Notes: generated from the letters alone by a model not told the origin. Counted from the stretch's first letter, positions 41,247 through 49,974 are shown. The stretch is DNA of 64,000 nt from Azohydromonas sediminis (GCF_003574675.1 NZ_QOAZ01000009.1:1-64000); one strand, 5' to 3'. Program-made: numbers and translations.

Positions 41247-41696
41247 TCAGTGCAGGACCGACGGCGACTCGGCCACCTCGAGCGGCGCGCGCGGCGAGCC
41301 CGGGCTCGCGTGGTGCGCGACGATGCGCCAGCCTTGCGCGGTGCGCACGTAGACATTGGTCGCAAGCACCCATGCGACCTGCGGCCCCTCGTCGCCCGGC
41401 ACCTCGACGCGTTCGACGACGCCGTGCACCGCGGCGCCGGCCGTGTGCACGCGGCGCACCTGCTCGGCGTGCACCGCGACGGCGCCGTTGGCGAAGATCG
41501 CTTCGAAGGTCGCGCGCACCGCGTGCGGCCCGACGACGCGCGGGCCACCCGGGTGCACGCAGTAGACCTCGTCGTCGTCGGCCCACAGCGCCATCATGTG
41601 CTCGACGTCGCCTTCGCGCATCGCCTCGTAGAACTGCGCCTCGAGGTCGTCGGGCGACGCCATCAGCGCGGCGGTCTCGGCCTTCGAGCGCGGCAT
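41247..41696 (-). CDS. NTF2-like (SnoaL/YybH-type) protein
   Basis: 149 residues with a cone-shaped NTF2-like fold pattern: EAQFYEAMREGDVEHMMALWADDDEVYCVHPGG, then GPHAVRATFEAIFANG and ATNVYVRTAQGWRIVAHHASP. Members are small enzymes or ligand-binding proteins, and no specific activity can be named. It lies 13 bp after purU on the same strand and 8 bp before the YheT-like hydrolase start. Confidence 0.85.
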   Translation of the reverse strand: MPRSKAETAALMASPDDLEAQFYEAMREGDVEHMMALWADDDEVYCVHPGGPRVVGPHAVRATFEAIFANGAVAVHAEQVRRVHTAGAAVHGVVERVEVPGDEGPQVAWVLATNVYVRTAQGWRIVAHHASPGSPRAPLEVAESPSVLH

Positions 41697-41709
41697 CGCG
41701 GTGGCTGCG

Positions 41710-42594
41710 CTAGCGGAACACCACCGTCTTGTGGCCGTTGAGCAGCACGCGGTGCTCGACGTGCCAGCGCACGGCGCGCGCGAGCACGACGCACTCGACG
41801 TCGCGGCCGACGGCCGCCAGGTCTTCGGCCGACAGCGAGTGGTCGACGCGCGCGACGTCCTGCTCGATGATCGGCCCCTCGTCGAGGTCGGCGGTCACGT
41901 AGTGCGCGGTGGCGCCGATCAGCTTCACGCCGCGCGCGTGCGCCTGGTAGTACGGCTTCGCGCCCTTGAAGCTCGGCAGGAAGCTGTGGTGGATGTTGAT
42001 CGCGCGGCCCCGGAGCGCGTCGCACATCGCGGGGCTGAGGATCTGCATGTAGCGCGCGAGCACGACGAGGTCGATGCGCTCGGCCTCGACGAGCGCCATC
42101 ACCTGCGCTTCCTGCGCCTGCTTGGCCTCGGGCGGGCTGCCGGCGGGCAGCGGCAGGTGGTGGAACGGGATGCCGTAGCTGTCGGCGAGCGCCGCAAACG
42201 TCGGGTGGTTGCTGACGATCGCCGGGATCTCGACCGCGAGCTGCCCGCTCTTCCAGCGGAACAGCAGGTCGTTGAGGCAGTGGCCATGCTGGCTGACCAT
42301 CAGCAGCACGCGCGGGCGCCGCGCGACGGCGTGGAAGCGCGCGTCCATCGCGTACTGCTGGCGCACGTGCGCGAACAGGCGCTCGAGCGTCGGCACGTCG
42401 GCCAGGTGCGGCGGCGCCTCGAAGTGCACGCGCATGAAGAACAGCCCGGTGGCGTCGTCGCCCTCGAGGTCGCCGAACTGCTGCGAGTCGAGGATGTTGC
42501 AGCCGGCCTGGTACAGCAGCCCCGAGACGGCGTAGACGACGCCCTTCGTGTCGGGGCACGACAGCGTCAGGATGAACTCGTGCTCGCGCGCCAT
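41710..42594 (-). CDS. purU: Formyltetrahydrofolate deformylase
   Basis: A 294-residue enzyme that hydrolyses 10-formyl-THF to formate and THF, balancing one-carbon pools. The N-terminal ACT domain (FILTLSCPDTKGVVYAVSG) is followed by a formyltransferase-like catalytic domain. The Asn-His-Asp triad is represented by VVSNHP-type SNHPTFA, the loop INIHHSFLPSFKGAKPY, and VTADLDEGPIIEQ. The start at 42594 fits the family N-terminus. A zinc-finger gene lies 26 bp upstream. Confidence 0.94.
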   Translation of the reverse strand: MAREHEFILTLSCPDTKGVVYAVSGLLYQAGCNILDSQQFGDLEGDDATGLFFMRVHFEAPPHLADVPTLERLFAHVRQQYAMDARFHAVARRPRVLLMVSQHGHCLNDLLFRWKSGQLAVEIPAIVSNHPTFAALADSYGIPFHHLPLPAGSPPEAKQAQEAQVMALVEAERIDLVVLARYMQILSPAMCDALRGRAINIHHSFLPSFKGAKPYYQAHARGVKLIGATAHYVTADLDEGPIIEQDVARVDHSLSAEDLAAVGRDVECVVLARAVRWHVEHRVLLNGHKTVVFR

Positions 42595-42620
42595 CGGTGT
42601 CGGGCCGGCCCGGCGCCGGC

Positions 42621-42827
42621 TCAGTGGTGCTGCGCGACCTTCTCGCCGGCCTTGAGCCGGTAGACGGTGCCGCAGTACGGGCAGCGTCCTTCGCCGGTCG
42701 TCGCGACGTCGATGAACACCTTCGGATGGCCGTTCCACAGTGGCATCTTCGGGTGCGGGCAGTGCGTGACGCCCGGGCCCATCAGCTCGCGGGCGGTCAG
42801 CTCGACGACGGCCTTCGGTTCGCTCAT
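42621..42827 (-). CDS. Zinc-finger CHCC-type small protein (NDUFS6-like)
   Basis: 68 residues. The motif THCPHPKMPLWNGHPKVFIDV, then GRCPYCGTVYRL, gives the Cys-His-Cys-Cys zinc site of the zf-CHCC family, related to the mitochondrial complex I subunit NDUFS6. In bacteria its function is not established. It ends 26 bp before purU and starts 10 bp after the ilvE stop, so ilvE, this gene and purU are probably co-transcribed. Confidence 0.88.
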   Translation of the reverse strand: MSEPKAVVELTARELMGPGVTHCPHPKMPLWNGHPKVFIDVATTGEGRCPYCGTVYRLKAGEKVAQHH

Positions 42828-42837
42828 CGCCGTCCCC

Positions 42838-43761
42838 TCACACGCGCGTCAGCCACTCGGCGTACTTCGCGCTGCGGCCGTTGACGATGTCGAAGAACGC
42901 GTTCTGGATCTTCTCGGTGATCGGCCCGCGCGCGCCGGCGCCGATCGTCACGCGGTCGAGCTCGCGGATCGGCGTAACCTCGGCGGCGGTGCCGGTGAAG
43001 AACGCCTCGTCGGCGATGTAGACCTCGTCGCGTGTGATGCGCTTCTCGACGATCTTCAGCCCCAGGTCGTGGCAGATCGCGAAGATGGTGTCGCGCGTGA
43101 TGCCGTTGAGCGCGCCGGCCGAGAGGTCGGGCGTGTAGACGACGCCCTTCTTGATCACGAACAGGTTCTCGCCCGCGCCCTCGCTGACGAAGCCAGCCGA
43201 GTCGAGCAGCAGCGCCTCGTCGTAGCCCTCGTCGGTGGCCTCCATGTTGGCCAGGATCGAGTTGGTGTAGTTGCTCACCGCCTTGGCCTGCGTCATCGTG
43301 ATGTTGACGTGGTGGCGCGTGTAGCTGCTGGTCTTGACGCGGATGCCGCGCTTGAGGCCTTCCTCGCCGAGGTAGGCACCCCAGGCCCACGCGGCGACCA
43401 TCAGGTGGATCTTGTTGCCCTTCGGGCTGACGCCGAGCTTCTCGGAGCCGATCCAGGTCAGCGGGCGGATGTAGCAGCTGTCGAGCTTGTTCGCGCGCAC
43501 GACCTCGCGCTGCGCGTCCATCACCTGCTCGAGGCTGAACGGGATCTTCATGCGCAGGATCTTGGCGCTGTTGAACAGGCGCTCGGTATGCTCGCGCAGG
43601 CGGAAGATCGCCGTGCCGTGGACGGTGTTGTACGCCCGCACGCCCTCGAAGGCGCCGCAGCCGTAGTGCAGCGTGTGCGTGAGCACGTGGATCTTGGCGT
43701 CGCGCCAGTCGACGAGCTCGCCGTCCATCCAGATCTTGCCGTCGCGGTCGGCCAGGGACAT
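42838..43761 (-). CDS. ilvE: Branched-chain amino acid aminotransferase
   Basis: A 307-residue fold-type IV PLP enzyme performing the last transamination for leucine, isoleucine and valine. It shows GKIWMDGELVDWRDAKIHVLTHTLHYG, GAFEGVRAYNT, the PLP-lysine segment QAKAVSNYTNSILA, DSAGFVSEGAGENLFVI, and the phosphate loop FFTGTAAEVTPIREL. Start 43761 has a GAAAGGAG Shine-Dalgarno. It is the first gene of the ilvE, zinc finger, purU run. Confidence 0.95.
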   Translation of the reverse strand: MSLADRDGKIWMDGELVDWRDAKIHVLTHTLHYGCGAFEGVRAYNTVHGTAIFRLREHTERLFNSAKILRMKIPFSLEQVMDAQREVVRANKLDSCYIRPLTWIGSEKLGVSPKGNKIHLMVAAWAWGAYLGEEGLKRGIRVKTSSYTRHHVNITMTQAKAVSNYTNSILANMEATDEGYDEALLLDSAGFVSEGAGENLFVIKKGVVYTPDLSAGALNGITRDTIFAICHDLGLKIVEKRITRDEVYIADEAFFTGTAAEVTPIRELDRVTIGAGARGPITEKIQNAFFDIVNGRSAKYAEWLTRV

Positions 43762-43846
43762 GGGATCTCCTTTCGCGGGCGTCGCGGCACGCGGCGCCGA
43801 AAGGCAAATTCTACGGGCGCGGCCCTGCGCGACGCGGCGCGGGCGC

Positions 43847-44287
43847 TCAGGCGCCAGGCGGGGTGGCGCCGAGGGCACCGTCCGCAGCGCGTCCGCCGCC
43901 GTCGGCGGGCACGTCGTCGGGCCGGCTCAGCGTCCAGCGCACGCAGCGCCCGCGCTCGAACTCGACGCGCACGCGCGCGCCCGACGCGTCGCGCCACTCG
44001 AAGGTCTCGGGCGCGTCGGCGACCTTGCGCCCGAGCGCGCCGGCCAGCGGCAGGACGTCGAGCAGGCGCATGCCGGCGTGCAGCTTCGCGTGCAGCATCA
44101 CGGCGCTGCCGACCTCGCCGACCGGCGCCGCGCTGGCGCGGCGCATCACGCGCATCGCGCGGCTGAACTGCAGCAGCAGCCAGAACACGACCATCGTGAT
44201 GCCGAGCAGCGCGCCGGGCCCGCCGTACTGCACGTAGCCGATCGCGATCGCCAGCACCGCCAGCATCCAGCCGAGCCACGGGTTCAT
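43847..44287 (-). CDS. Small membrane protein of unknown function
   Basis: 146 residues. Two hydrophobic segments, WLGWMLAVLAIAIGYVQYGG and LLGITMVVFWLLLQFS, occupy the first ~43 residues. A soluble part follows with GSAVMLHAKLHAGMRLLDVL, FEWRDASGARVRVEFERGRCVRWTL and a low-complexity Gly/Ala tail. No family is recognised. It is the last gene of the radA chain, its ATG overlapping the phosphoesterase stop by 4 bp. Confidence 0.65.
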   Translation of the reverse strand: MNPWLGWMLAVLAIAIGYVQYGGPGALLGITMVVFWLLLQFSRAMRVMRRASAAPVGEVGSAVMLHAKLHAGMRLLDVLPLAGALGRKVADAPETFEWRDASGARVRVEFERGRCVRWTLSRPDDVPADGGGRAADGALGATPPGA

Positions 44288-45126
44288 GCCGTGCTCCTGC
44301 CGACGACGTCGCGCTCGAGCCGCCCGACGCGCCCGGTGCGCAGCGCGTCGGCCCAGTCGCCGCGGCCGTTGGCCTCGGCCCGGCGCGCGGCGGCCTCCCA
44401 GTCGTACGCGGTGGCCACCAGCGTCGCGCTCCAGCCGCCGGCGTCGCGCTCGATCAGCGCCCATCGCGCGTGCGGGCTGCCGGTCTCGACGCGGTGCTCG
44501 TGCGGGTGGTCGTCGTCGTACGCCGGCACGCCGACGCTGCCCGGGTTGACGACGAGCGTCGCGCCAGCGCCGTCGTGGCCCCCGTCGTGCACGACGCGCG
44601 CGATGCGCGGCGTGTGCGTGTGGCCGCACAGCACGACGGCGTCGCGGCGCGCGCCGAGCCGCCGGCGTACCTCGGCGTCGGTGGCGGCGCGGATGCCCGG
44701 CGAGCCGTCGCGGCCGAGGTCGGGCGTCACGGTCTCGAGGAAATACGCGAGATCGTCGTCGGGCGTGCCGTGGCAGCACCAGACGCCGCCGCCGAGGTCC
44801 AGCGTGGCCGGCAGCGCCGCGAGCCACGCGCGCTCGGCCGCGCCGAGCGCGTCGGCCGCGAACGCGTCGGCCGGCCCCATGCGCGCGCGCGGCAGCGTGA
44901 GCACCTGGCGCTCGTGGTTGCCGCGGATCGTCGGCCAGCCGAGTGCCATCAGCCGCTGCACCGTCTCGCGCGGCCACAGCGGGCCGCTGGCGATGTCGCC
45001 GAGGTTGACGACGCGCTCGGCGCCGGCGCGGCCGATCGCGGCGATCACCGCCTCGAGCGCCGGCAGGTTGCCGTGGATGTCGGAGACGACGGCGATGCGC
45101 ATCGCCGCCTCGGGCCTGCCGCTCAT
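44284..45126 (-). CDS. Calcineurin-like metallophosphoesterase
   Basis: A 280-residue phosphoesterase with the full metal site: VVSDIHGNLPALEAV, VNLGDIASGPLWP, IRGNHERQVL, CCHGTPDDD, LCGHTHTPR. The layout is like YfcE/MJ0936-type or protein-phosphatase-like enzymes. The substrate is unknown. The start at 45126 overlaps the ABM gene stop (ATGA); an alternative ATG at 45102 would give MRIAVVSDIHG. It lies in the tightly overlapping radA-ABM-phosphoesterase-membrane protein chain. Confidence 0.9.
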   Translation of the reverse strand: MSGRPEAAMRIAVVSDIHGNLPALEAVIAAIGRAGAERVVNLGDIASGPLWPRETVQRLMALGWPTIRGNHERQVLTLPRARMGPADAFAADALGAAERAWLAALPATLDLGGGVWCCHGTPDDDLAYFLETVTPDLGRDGSPGIRAATDAEVRRRLGARRDAVVLCGHTHTPRIARVVHDGGHDGAGATLVVNPGSVGVPAYDDDHPHEHRVETGSPHARWALIERDAGGWSATLVATAYDWEAAARRAEANGRGDWADALRTGRVGRLERDVVGRSTA

Positions 45127-45503
45127 GCCAGATCCCAGCCGGTGCCGCCCGGCGGCGCCGCGCCGTCGGCCGCGTCCCAGCCGTACGCACGCTCGACGCG
45201 CGCGACGCGCAGCTCGTAGTGGCGGTACCAGCGCGCGCGCCCGTCGTCGCGCGCCGCGGCGTGCTCGACGTGCCGCCGCCACGCGTGGATGTCGGCCTCG
45301 CTGCGCCAGTAGCTCACCGTGATGCCCAGCCCGTCGGCGTCGCGCGTGCTCTCGGCGCCGAGGTAACCCGGCTGGCGCTCGGCCAGCGCCGCCATCAGCT
45401 CGGCCATCGCCGCATAGCCTTCGCCGTCGGCGTCGGTGCGCTGGCTCGTGAAGATCACGGCCCAGTACGGCGGCGCCGGACGCGGTGCGAAGCGGCTGGC
45501 CAT
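45123..45503 (-). CDS. ABM-domain protein coupled to radA
   Basis: A 126-residue protein of the antibiotic-monooxygenase fold: YWAVIFTSQRTDADGEGYAAM, RQPGYLGAESTRDADGLGITV, and YWRSEADIHAWRRHVEH. These match the group often described as putative antibiotic biosynthesis monooxygenases. No catalytic assignment is possible. Its ATG overlaps the radA TGA by one base, and its stop overlaps the phosphoesterase ATG, so it is translationally coupled both ways. Confidence 0.82.
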   Translation of the reverse strand: MASRFAPRPAPPYWAVIFTSQRTDADGEGYAAMAELMAALAERQPGYLGAESTRDADGLGITVSYWRSEADIHAWRRHVEHAAARDDGRARWYRHYELRVARVERAYGWDAADGAAPPGGTGWDLA

Positions 45504-46864
45504 CACAGGCTCCTGACGACGTCGATCGCGTCTTCGATGCGCTCGACCGGGTGCAGCGTCAGCCCCTCGATCGGCTTCTTCGGCGCGTTGGCCTTGGGCA
45601 CCAGCGCGACCGCGAAGCCGAGCTTGGCCGCCTCGCGCAGCCGCTCCTGGCCGCGCGGCGCCGGGCGCACCTCGCCGGCCAGTCCCACCTCGCCGAACGC
45701 GACGAAGCCGCGCGGCAGCGCCTTGCCGCGCAGCGAGCCGTGGATCGCGAGCAGCACCGCGAGGTCGGCGGCCGGCTCGCCGATGCGCACGCCGCCCACC
45801 GCGTTGACGAACACGTCCTGGTCGGTGCACGCGATGCCGGCGTGGCGGTGCAGCACCGCGAGCAGCATCGCGAGCCGCTCGCGGTCGAGCCCGACCGACA
45901 GCCGCCGCGGGCTCGGGCCGCCACTGTCGACCAGCGCCTGGATCTCGACCAGCAGCGGGCGGCTGCCCTCGAGCGTGACCATCACGCACGAGCCGGGTAC
46001 CGGCTCGCCGTGCGTCGACAGGAAGATCGCGCTCGGGTTGGAGACGCCCTTGAGGCCGCGCTCCGTCATCGCGAACACGCCGATCTCGTTGACGGCGCCG
46101 AAGCGGTTCTTGATCGCGCGCACGAGGCGAAAGCTCGAATGCGTGTCGCCCTCGAAGTACAGCACCGTGTCGACGATGTGCTCGAGCACGCGCGGCCCGG
46201 CGAGCGCGCCTTCCTTCGTCACGTGGCCGACGAGCACGACGGCGCAGCCGCGGGTCTTCGCGATGCGCGTGAGCTGCGCCGCGCACTCGCGCACCTGCGC
46301 GACCGAGCCGGGCGCCGACGTCAGCTGCTCCGAATAGAGCGTCTGGATCGAGTCGATCACGACCAGCGCCGGCGCCTCGGCCTCGATCGCGGCGGCGATG
46401 CGCTCGAGCTGGATCTCGGCCAGCACGCGCACCTTCGCGCCCGACAGCCCGAGCCGCCGCGCGCGCAGCGCGACCTGCGCGCCGCTTTCCTCGCCGGTCA
46501 CGTACAGCACCGGGATGCGCGCCGACATTGCATCGAGCGCCTGCAGCAGCAGCGTGCTCTTGCCGATGCCGGGGTCACCGCCGATCAGCACGACGCCGCC
46601 AGCGACGACGCCGCCGCCGAGCACGCGGTCGAGTTCCTCCTGTCCGGTGGGCATGCGCTCGACCTCGCTGGCGGCGATGTCCGCGAGCGTCGCCACCGGC
46701 TGCGTCGCCGCGATCGACTGGAAGCGGTGCCGGCCGGCGGGCGCCGGCTCGGCCACCGTCTCGTCGAGCGAGTTCCACGCCTTGCAGTGCGGGCACTGGC
46801 CGAGCCACTTCGGGCTCGTGCCGCCGCACTCGCGGCAGGTGTAGACCGTCTTGTCGCGCGCCAT
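45503..46864 (-). CDS. radA: DNA repair protein RadA
   Basis: A 453-residue RecA-related ATPase that helps extend heteroduplex in recombination. A four-cysteine zinc finger (YTCRECGGTSPKWLGQCPHC) is followed by Walker A GGDPGIGKSTLL, YVTGEESGAQV and Walker B LVVIDSIQTLYSE. The RadA-specific KNRFGAVNEIGVF comes next, and then a Lon-like domain (DVFVNAVGGVRIGEPAADLAV and RGFVAFGEVGLAGEVRP). The start at 46864 is normal for the family. CACAAT lies 7 nt upstream. It leads a four-gene overlapping chain. Confidence 0.95.
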   Translation of the reverse strand: MARDKTVYTCRECGGTSPKWLGQCPHCKAWNSLDETVAEPAPAGRHRFQSIAATQPVATLADIAASEVERMPTGQEELDRVLGGGVVAGGVVLIGGDPGIGKSTLLLQALDAMSARIPVLYVTGEESGAQVALRARRLGLSGAKVRVLAEIQLERIAAAIEAEAPALVVIDSIQTLYSEQLTSAPGSVAQVRECAAQLTRIAKTRGCAVVLVGHVTKEGALAGPRVLEHIVDTVLYFEGDTHSSFRLVRAIKNRFGAVNEIGVFAMTERGLKGVSNPSAIFLSTHGEPVPGSCVMVTLEGSRPLLVEIQALVDSGGPSPRRLSVGLDRERLAMLLAVLHRHAGIACTDQDVFVNAVGGVRIGEPAADLAVLLAIHGSLRGKALPRGFVAFGEVGLAGEVRPAPRGQERLREAAKLGFAVALVPKANAPKKPIEGLTLHPVERIEDAIDVVRSL

Positions 46865-46871
46865 GCGCGGC

Positions 46872-46877
46872 ATTGTG
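46872..46877 (-). promoter_or_regulatory. Candidate -10 element of radA
   Basis: On the minus strand CACAAT is followed by GCCGCGC and the radA ATG at 46864. Confidence 0.3.
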
Positions 46878-47004
46878 GCCGCTGGTGCGGCATCGACGCG
46901 CATCGGCCGGCCCCGCGACCCCGGCATCGGCCGGCCGTGGCCCGGCGCCGTGGCCGCCGCGCAGGGGCGGTCGGCGCGCCGCGTCGCGGTCGACGGGCGA
47001 ATCG

Positions 47005-47409
47005 TCAGTCCCGCGGGACCGCGCTGCGCAGCGCCTTGACCTGCGCGCGCCGCGCCTTGGCCTGCAGCCGCCGCTGCTGGGCCGCAAAGGTCGGCTGCGT
47101 GGCCTTGCGCTGCACCGGCGGCAGCGCGACGGCGTCGACCATCGCCTGCAGCCGCGCGAGCGCCTCGGCGCGGTTGCGCGGCAGGCTGCGGTGGTCCTGC
47201 GCCTTGATGACGACGATGCCGTCTTCGGTGATGCGGTGGTCGGGCAGCGCGAGCAGCCGCGCCTTGATGTCGTCGGGCAGCGACGACGCACGGATGTCGA
47301 AGCGCAGGTGCGCCGCGTTCGAGACCTTGTTGACGTTCTGCCCGCCGGCGCCCTGCGCGCGCACCGCGGTGAACTCGACCTCGCGCTCGTCGACGCGCGG
47401 CGGCCTCAC
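47005..47409 (-). CDS. arfB: Alternative ribosome-rescue factor ArfB
   Basis: A 134-residue peptidyl-tRNA hydrolase that frees ribosomes stalled without a stop codon. The GGQ motif lies at residues 22-24 (AVRAQGAGGQNVNKVSNAAHLRFDI). The Lys/Arg-rich C-terminal tail (AAQQRRLQAKARRAQVKALR) is the segment that enters the empty mRNA channel. The length is normal, though RxR density at the very end is modest. It lies 10 bp after alr on the same strand. Confidence 0.94.
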   Translation of the reverse strand: MRPPRVDEREVEFTAVRAQGAGGQNVNKVSNAAHLRFDIRASSLPDDIKARLLALPDHRITEDGIVVIKAQDHRSLPRNRAEALARLQAMVDAVALPPVQRKATQPTFAAQQRRLQAKARRAQVKALRSAVPRD

Positions 47410-47419
47410 GCGACGCCCC

Positions 47420-48517
47420 TCATGCGGCCACCGTCACCGGGACGCGCGGCGCGAGCGCGCACATCAGCTCGTAGCCGATCGTGCCCGCCGCATGCGCGAC
47501 TTCGTCGATCGCGAGCCGCGCGCCGCTCGGGCCTTCGCCCCACAGCGTGACCTCGCTGCCGGGGCCGGCGCCGGGCAGCGGCGTCAGGTCGACCGCGAGC
47601 ATGTCCATCGAGACGCGCCCGACGGTGCGCGTGCGCCGTCCGTCGACGAGCACCGGCGTGCCGGTGGGCGCGTGGCGCGGGTAGCCGTCGGCGTAGCCGC
47701 ACGCGGCGATGCCGATCGTCATCGGCGCGTCGGCCGTGAACGTGCTGCCGTAGCCCACCGTGTCGCCGGGCTGCAGCCGCTGCACCGCGATCAGCTTCGT
47801 GCGCAGCGTCATCGTCGGGCGCAGCCCCCAGTGCGCGATGTCGTGCGCCGGGAAGTCGGGCGCGCTGCCGTAGCACAGGATCCCGGCGCGCACCCAGTCG
47901 GCCGCGACGCCGGCGTCGCGCGCGTGGCGCAGCACCGCGGCGCTGTTGGCCAGGCAGCGCTCGCCGGGCAGGTCGCGCGTCGCCGCGTCGAACGCCGCCA
48001 TCTGGTGCGCGATGCCGCGCGCGCCGTCGGCATCCGAGAAGTGCGTCATCAGCGACACCTCGCCCACCTGCGGCAGCGCGTCGAGCCGCGTCCACGCGGC
48101 GCGCAGCGCCGCCGCGGTGAACCCGAGGCGGTTCATGCCGCTGTTCATCTTCAGGAACACGCGGTGCGGCTGGTGCGTCTTGTGCGCCGCCAGCCAGTCG
48201 ATCTGCTCGGCGCAGTGCACGACGTGCCACAGGTGCAGCCGCGAGCACAGTTCGAGGTCGCGCGGCTCGAACACGCCTTCGAGCAGCAGGATCGGCCCGC
48301 GCCAGTCGAGCGCGCGCAGCCGTTCGGCCTCGGCCAGGTCGAGCAGCGCGAAGCCATCGGCCGCGCGCAGCCCGGCATACGCGCGCTCGATGCCGTGGCC
48401 GTAGGCGTTGGCCTTGACGACGGCCCACACGCGGCTGTCGGGCGCGTGGGCGCGCGCGCGCGCGAGGTTGTGCGCGAGCGCGTCGGGGTGGATCAGGGCT
48501 TCGATCGGGCGCGGCAT
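47420..48517 (-). CDS. alr: Alanine racemase
   Basis: A 365-residue PLP enzyme producing D-alanine for peptidoglycan. PLP lysine is Lys35 in [12 protein letters not shown]. Further motifs are [39 protein letters not shown], the Tyr-containing [26 protein letters not shown], and [15 protein letters not shown]. The upstream CACAAT is 8 nt from the ATG. It is divergent from lplT and co-directional with arfB. Confidence 0.94.
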   Translation of the reverse strand: MPRPIEALIHPDALAHNLARARAHAPDSRVWAVVKANAYGHGIERAYAGLRAADGFALLDLAEAERLRALDWRGPILLLEGVFEPRDLELCSRLHLWHVVHCAEQIDWLAAHKTHQPHRVFLKMNSGMNRLGFTAAALRAAWTRLDALPQVGEVSLMTHFSDADGARGIAHQMAAFDAATRDLPGERCLANSAAVLRHARDAGVAADWVRAGILCYGSAPDFPAHDIAHWGLRPTMTLRTKLIAVQRLQPGDTVGYGSTFTADAPMTIGIAACGYADGYPRHAPTGTPVLVDGRRTRTVGRVSMDMLAVDLTPLPGAGPGSEVTLWGEGPSGARLAIDEVAHAAGTIGYELMCALAPRVPVTVAA

Positions 48518-48525
48518 CGTGCGCG

Positions 48526-48531
48526 ATTGTG
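48526..48531 (-). promoter_or_regulatory. Candidate -10 element of alr
   Basis: On the minus strand CACAAT is followed by CGCGCACG and the alr ATG at 48517. Confidence 0.28.
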
Positions 48532-48583
48532 CGCCGTCGCGGGGCGCGCGACGGCAGGCGGCGGGCCGTCACGGGGCGCGTGC

Positions 48584-48589
48584 TATAAC
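48584..48589 (+). promoter_or_regulatory. Candidate -10 element of lplT
   Basis: TATAAC in GTGCTATAACGCG, 68 nt before the lplT ATG and just upstream of the GGAGGAG sequence. Confidence 0.35.
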
Positions 48590-48613
48590 GCGCCGCCTGC
48601 TGGAGGAGACACC

Positions 48614-48661
48614 ACGCCGCGCCGGGCCCTGCACCCGGGCGCGCGCCGACGCCGCGCATGA
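48614..48661 (+). other. Possible leader peptide ORF (ACG start) overlapping lplT
   Basis: A strong Shine-Dalgarno (GGAGGAG, 48602-48608) stands 50 nt before the lplT ATG. At proper spacing is ACG, opening a 15-codon frame rich in Arg (ending ARRRRA). Its TGA overlaps the lplT ATG as ATGA. The sequence GAGGAGACACCACG resembles GAGGAGACACCGATG before the TerB-like gene, so the ACG may be a mutated or non-canonical start. Evidence is circumstantial. Confidence 0.3.
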
Positions 48662-49923
48662 AGCGAGGGTTCTACACCATCATGTCGGCGCAGTTCTTCA
48701 GCTCGCTGGCCGACAACGCGCTGTTCGTCGCCGCGGTCGAACTGCTGCGCACCGATGGCGCCGACGAGTGGCAGCGCGCCGCCCTGGTGCCGATGTTCGC
48801 GCTGTTCTACGTGCTGCTGGCGCCCTTCGTCGGCGCCTTTGCCGACGCGCTGCCCAAGGGGCGGGTGATGTTCGTCTCCAACAGCATCAAGGTGGTGGGC
48901 TGCCTGATGATGCTGGCGGGCGCGCACCCGCTCGTCGCCTACGCGGTGGTCGGGCTCGGCGCGGCGGCGTACTCGCCGGCCAAGTACGGCATCCTCACCG
49001 AGCTGCTGCCGCCGTCGCAGCTGGTCAAGGCCAACGGCTGGATCGAGGGGCTGACGATCGCGTCGATCATCCTCGGGGTCGTGCTCGGCGGCCAGCTCGT
49101 CGGGCCGCACGTCGCGCCGTGGCTGGTGCCGGCGATGCCGTGGCACGTCGGCAGCCCGGCCGAGGCGGCGATCGCGGCGATCGTGCTGCTGTACGCGGTC
49201 GCCGCGGCGTTCAACCTGTACATCCCGCGCACCGGCACGCCGCTGCGCCCGTTCGGCAACCACCCGCTGGCGCTGGTGCGCGACTTCGCGAGCTGCAACG
49301 CGCGGCTGTGGAACGACAAGCTCGGCCAGATCACGCTGGCGACGACGACGCTGTTCTGGGGCGTGTCGGGCAACCTCCGCTACATCGTGCTCGCGTGGGC
49401 CGCGGCGGCGCTGGGCTACGGCACGACGCAGGCGTCGTCGCTGGTCGGCGTGGTGGCCATCGGCACCGCGGTGGGCGCCGTCGTCGCGTCGGTCACGATG
49501 CGCCTCGAGCACGCGACGCGCGTGATCCCGCTGGGCATCGCGATGGGCGTGCTCGTGATCGCGATGAATTTCATCGGCAACGTGTGGGTCGCGGCGCCGT
49601 TCCTGATGGCGCTCGGCGCGCTCGGCGGCTACCTCGTCGTGCCGATGAACGCGCTGCTGCAGCACCGCGGCCACAACCTGATGGGCGCCGGGCGCTCGAT
49701 CGCGGTGCAGAACTTCAACGAGCAGGCGTGCATCCTCGCGCTCGGGGCGTTCTACACCGGCATGACGAAGTGGGGCCTCTCGGCGTTCGGCGCGATCACG
49801 ATCTTCGGCCTCGTCGTCGCCGGCACGATGGAGGCGATCCGCCGCTGGCACCGGCGCAACTGCCGCGTGCACCGCGACGAAGTCGAGCGGCTGCTGGCGA
49901 TCGCGCGCAGCGACAAGCACTGA
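48658..49923 (+). CDS. lplT: Lysophospholipid transporter LplT
   Basis: A 421-residue MFS-type flippase that brings lysophospholipids back across the inner membrane for re-acylation. The family N-terminus GFYTIMSAQFFSSLADNALFVAA is clear, with about 12 hydrophobic helices. Further motifs are SNSIKVVGCLMMLAGAHPL, YSPAKYGILTELLPPSQLVKANGW, GVSGNLRYIVLAWAAAALGYG and VPMNALLQHRGHNLMGAGRSIAVQNFNEQ. It lacks the fused acyltransferase (Aas) domain. The ATG at 48658 is the first in frame and has no adjacent Shine-Dalgarno. Confidence 0.95.
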   Translation: MKRGFYTIMSAQFFSSLADNALFVAAVELLRTDGADEWQRAALVPMFALFYVLLAPFVGAFADALPKGRVMFVSNSIKVVGCLMMLAGAHPLVAYAVVGLGAAAYSPAKYGILTELLPPSQLVKANGWIEGLTIASIILGVVLGGQLVGPHVAPWLVPAMPWHVGSPAEAAIAAIVLLYAVAAAFNLYIPRTGTPLRPFGNHPLALVRDFASCNARLWNDKLGQITLATTTLFWGVSGNLRYIVLAWAAAALGYGTTQASSLVGVVAIGTAVGAVVASVTMRLEHATRVIPLGIAMGVLVIAMNFIGNVWVAAPFLMALGALGGYLVVPMNALLQHRGHNLMGAGRSIAVQNFNEQACILALGAFYTGMTKWGLSAFGAITIFGLVVAGTMEAIRRWHRRNCRVHRDEVERLLAIARSDKH

Positions 49924-49934
49924 CCACCGCCGCA

Positions 49935-49974
49935 GCGCCTTCGGCGGCTGCCGCCCAGGGGGCGCCGAAGGCGC
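49935..49974 (+). terminator. Hairpin after lplT
   Basis: A perfect 12-bp inverted repeat GCGCCTTCGGCG / CGCCGAAGGCGC with a 16-nt loop starts 11 bp after the lplT stop. There is no T-run, so the terminator call is moderate. Confidence 0.5.

Noticed and set aside
37037-41548. A 1503-codon minus-strand frame
   Set aside because: It merges shadows of several genes with the true ABM gene at its end; the middle is low-complexity and overlaps the cytochrome and racemase genes in antisense.
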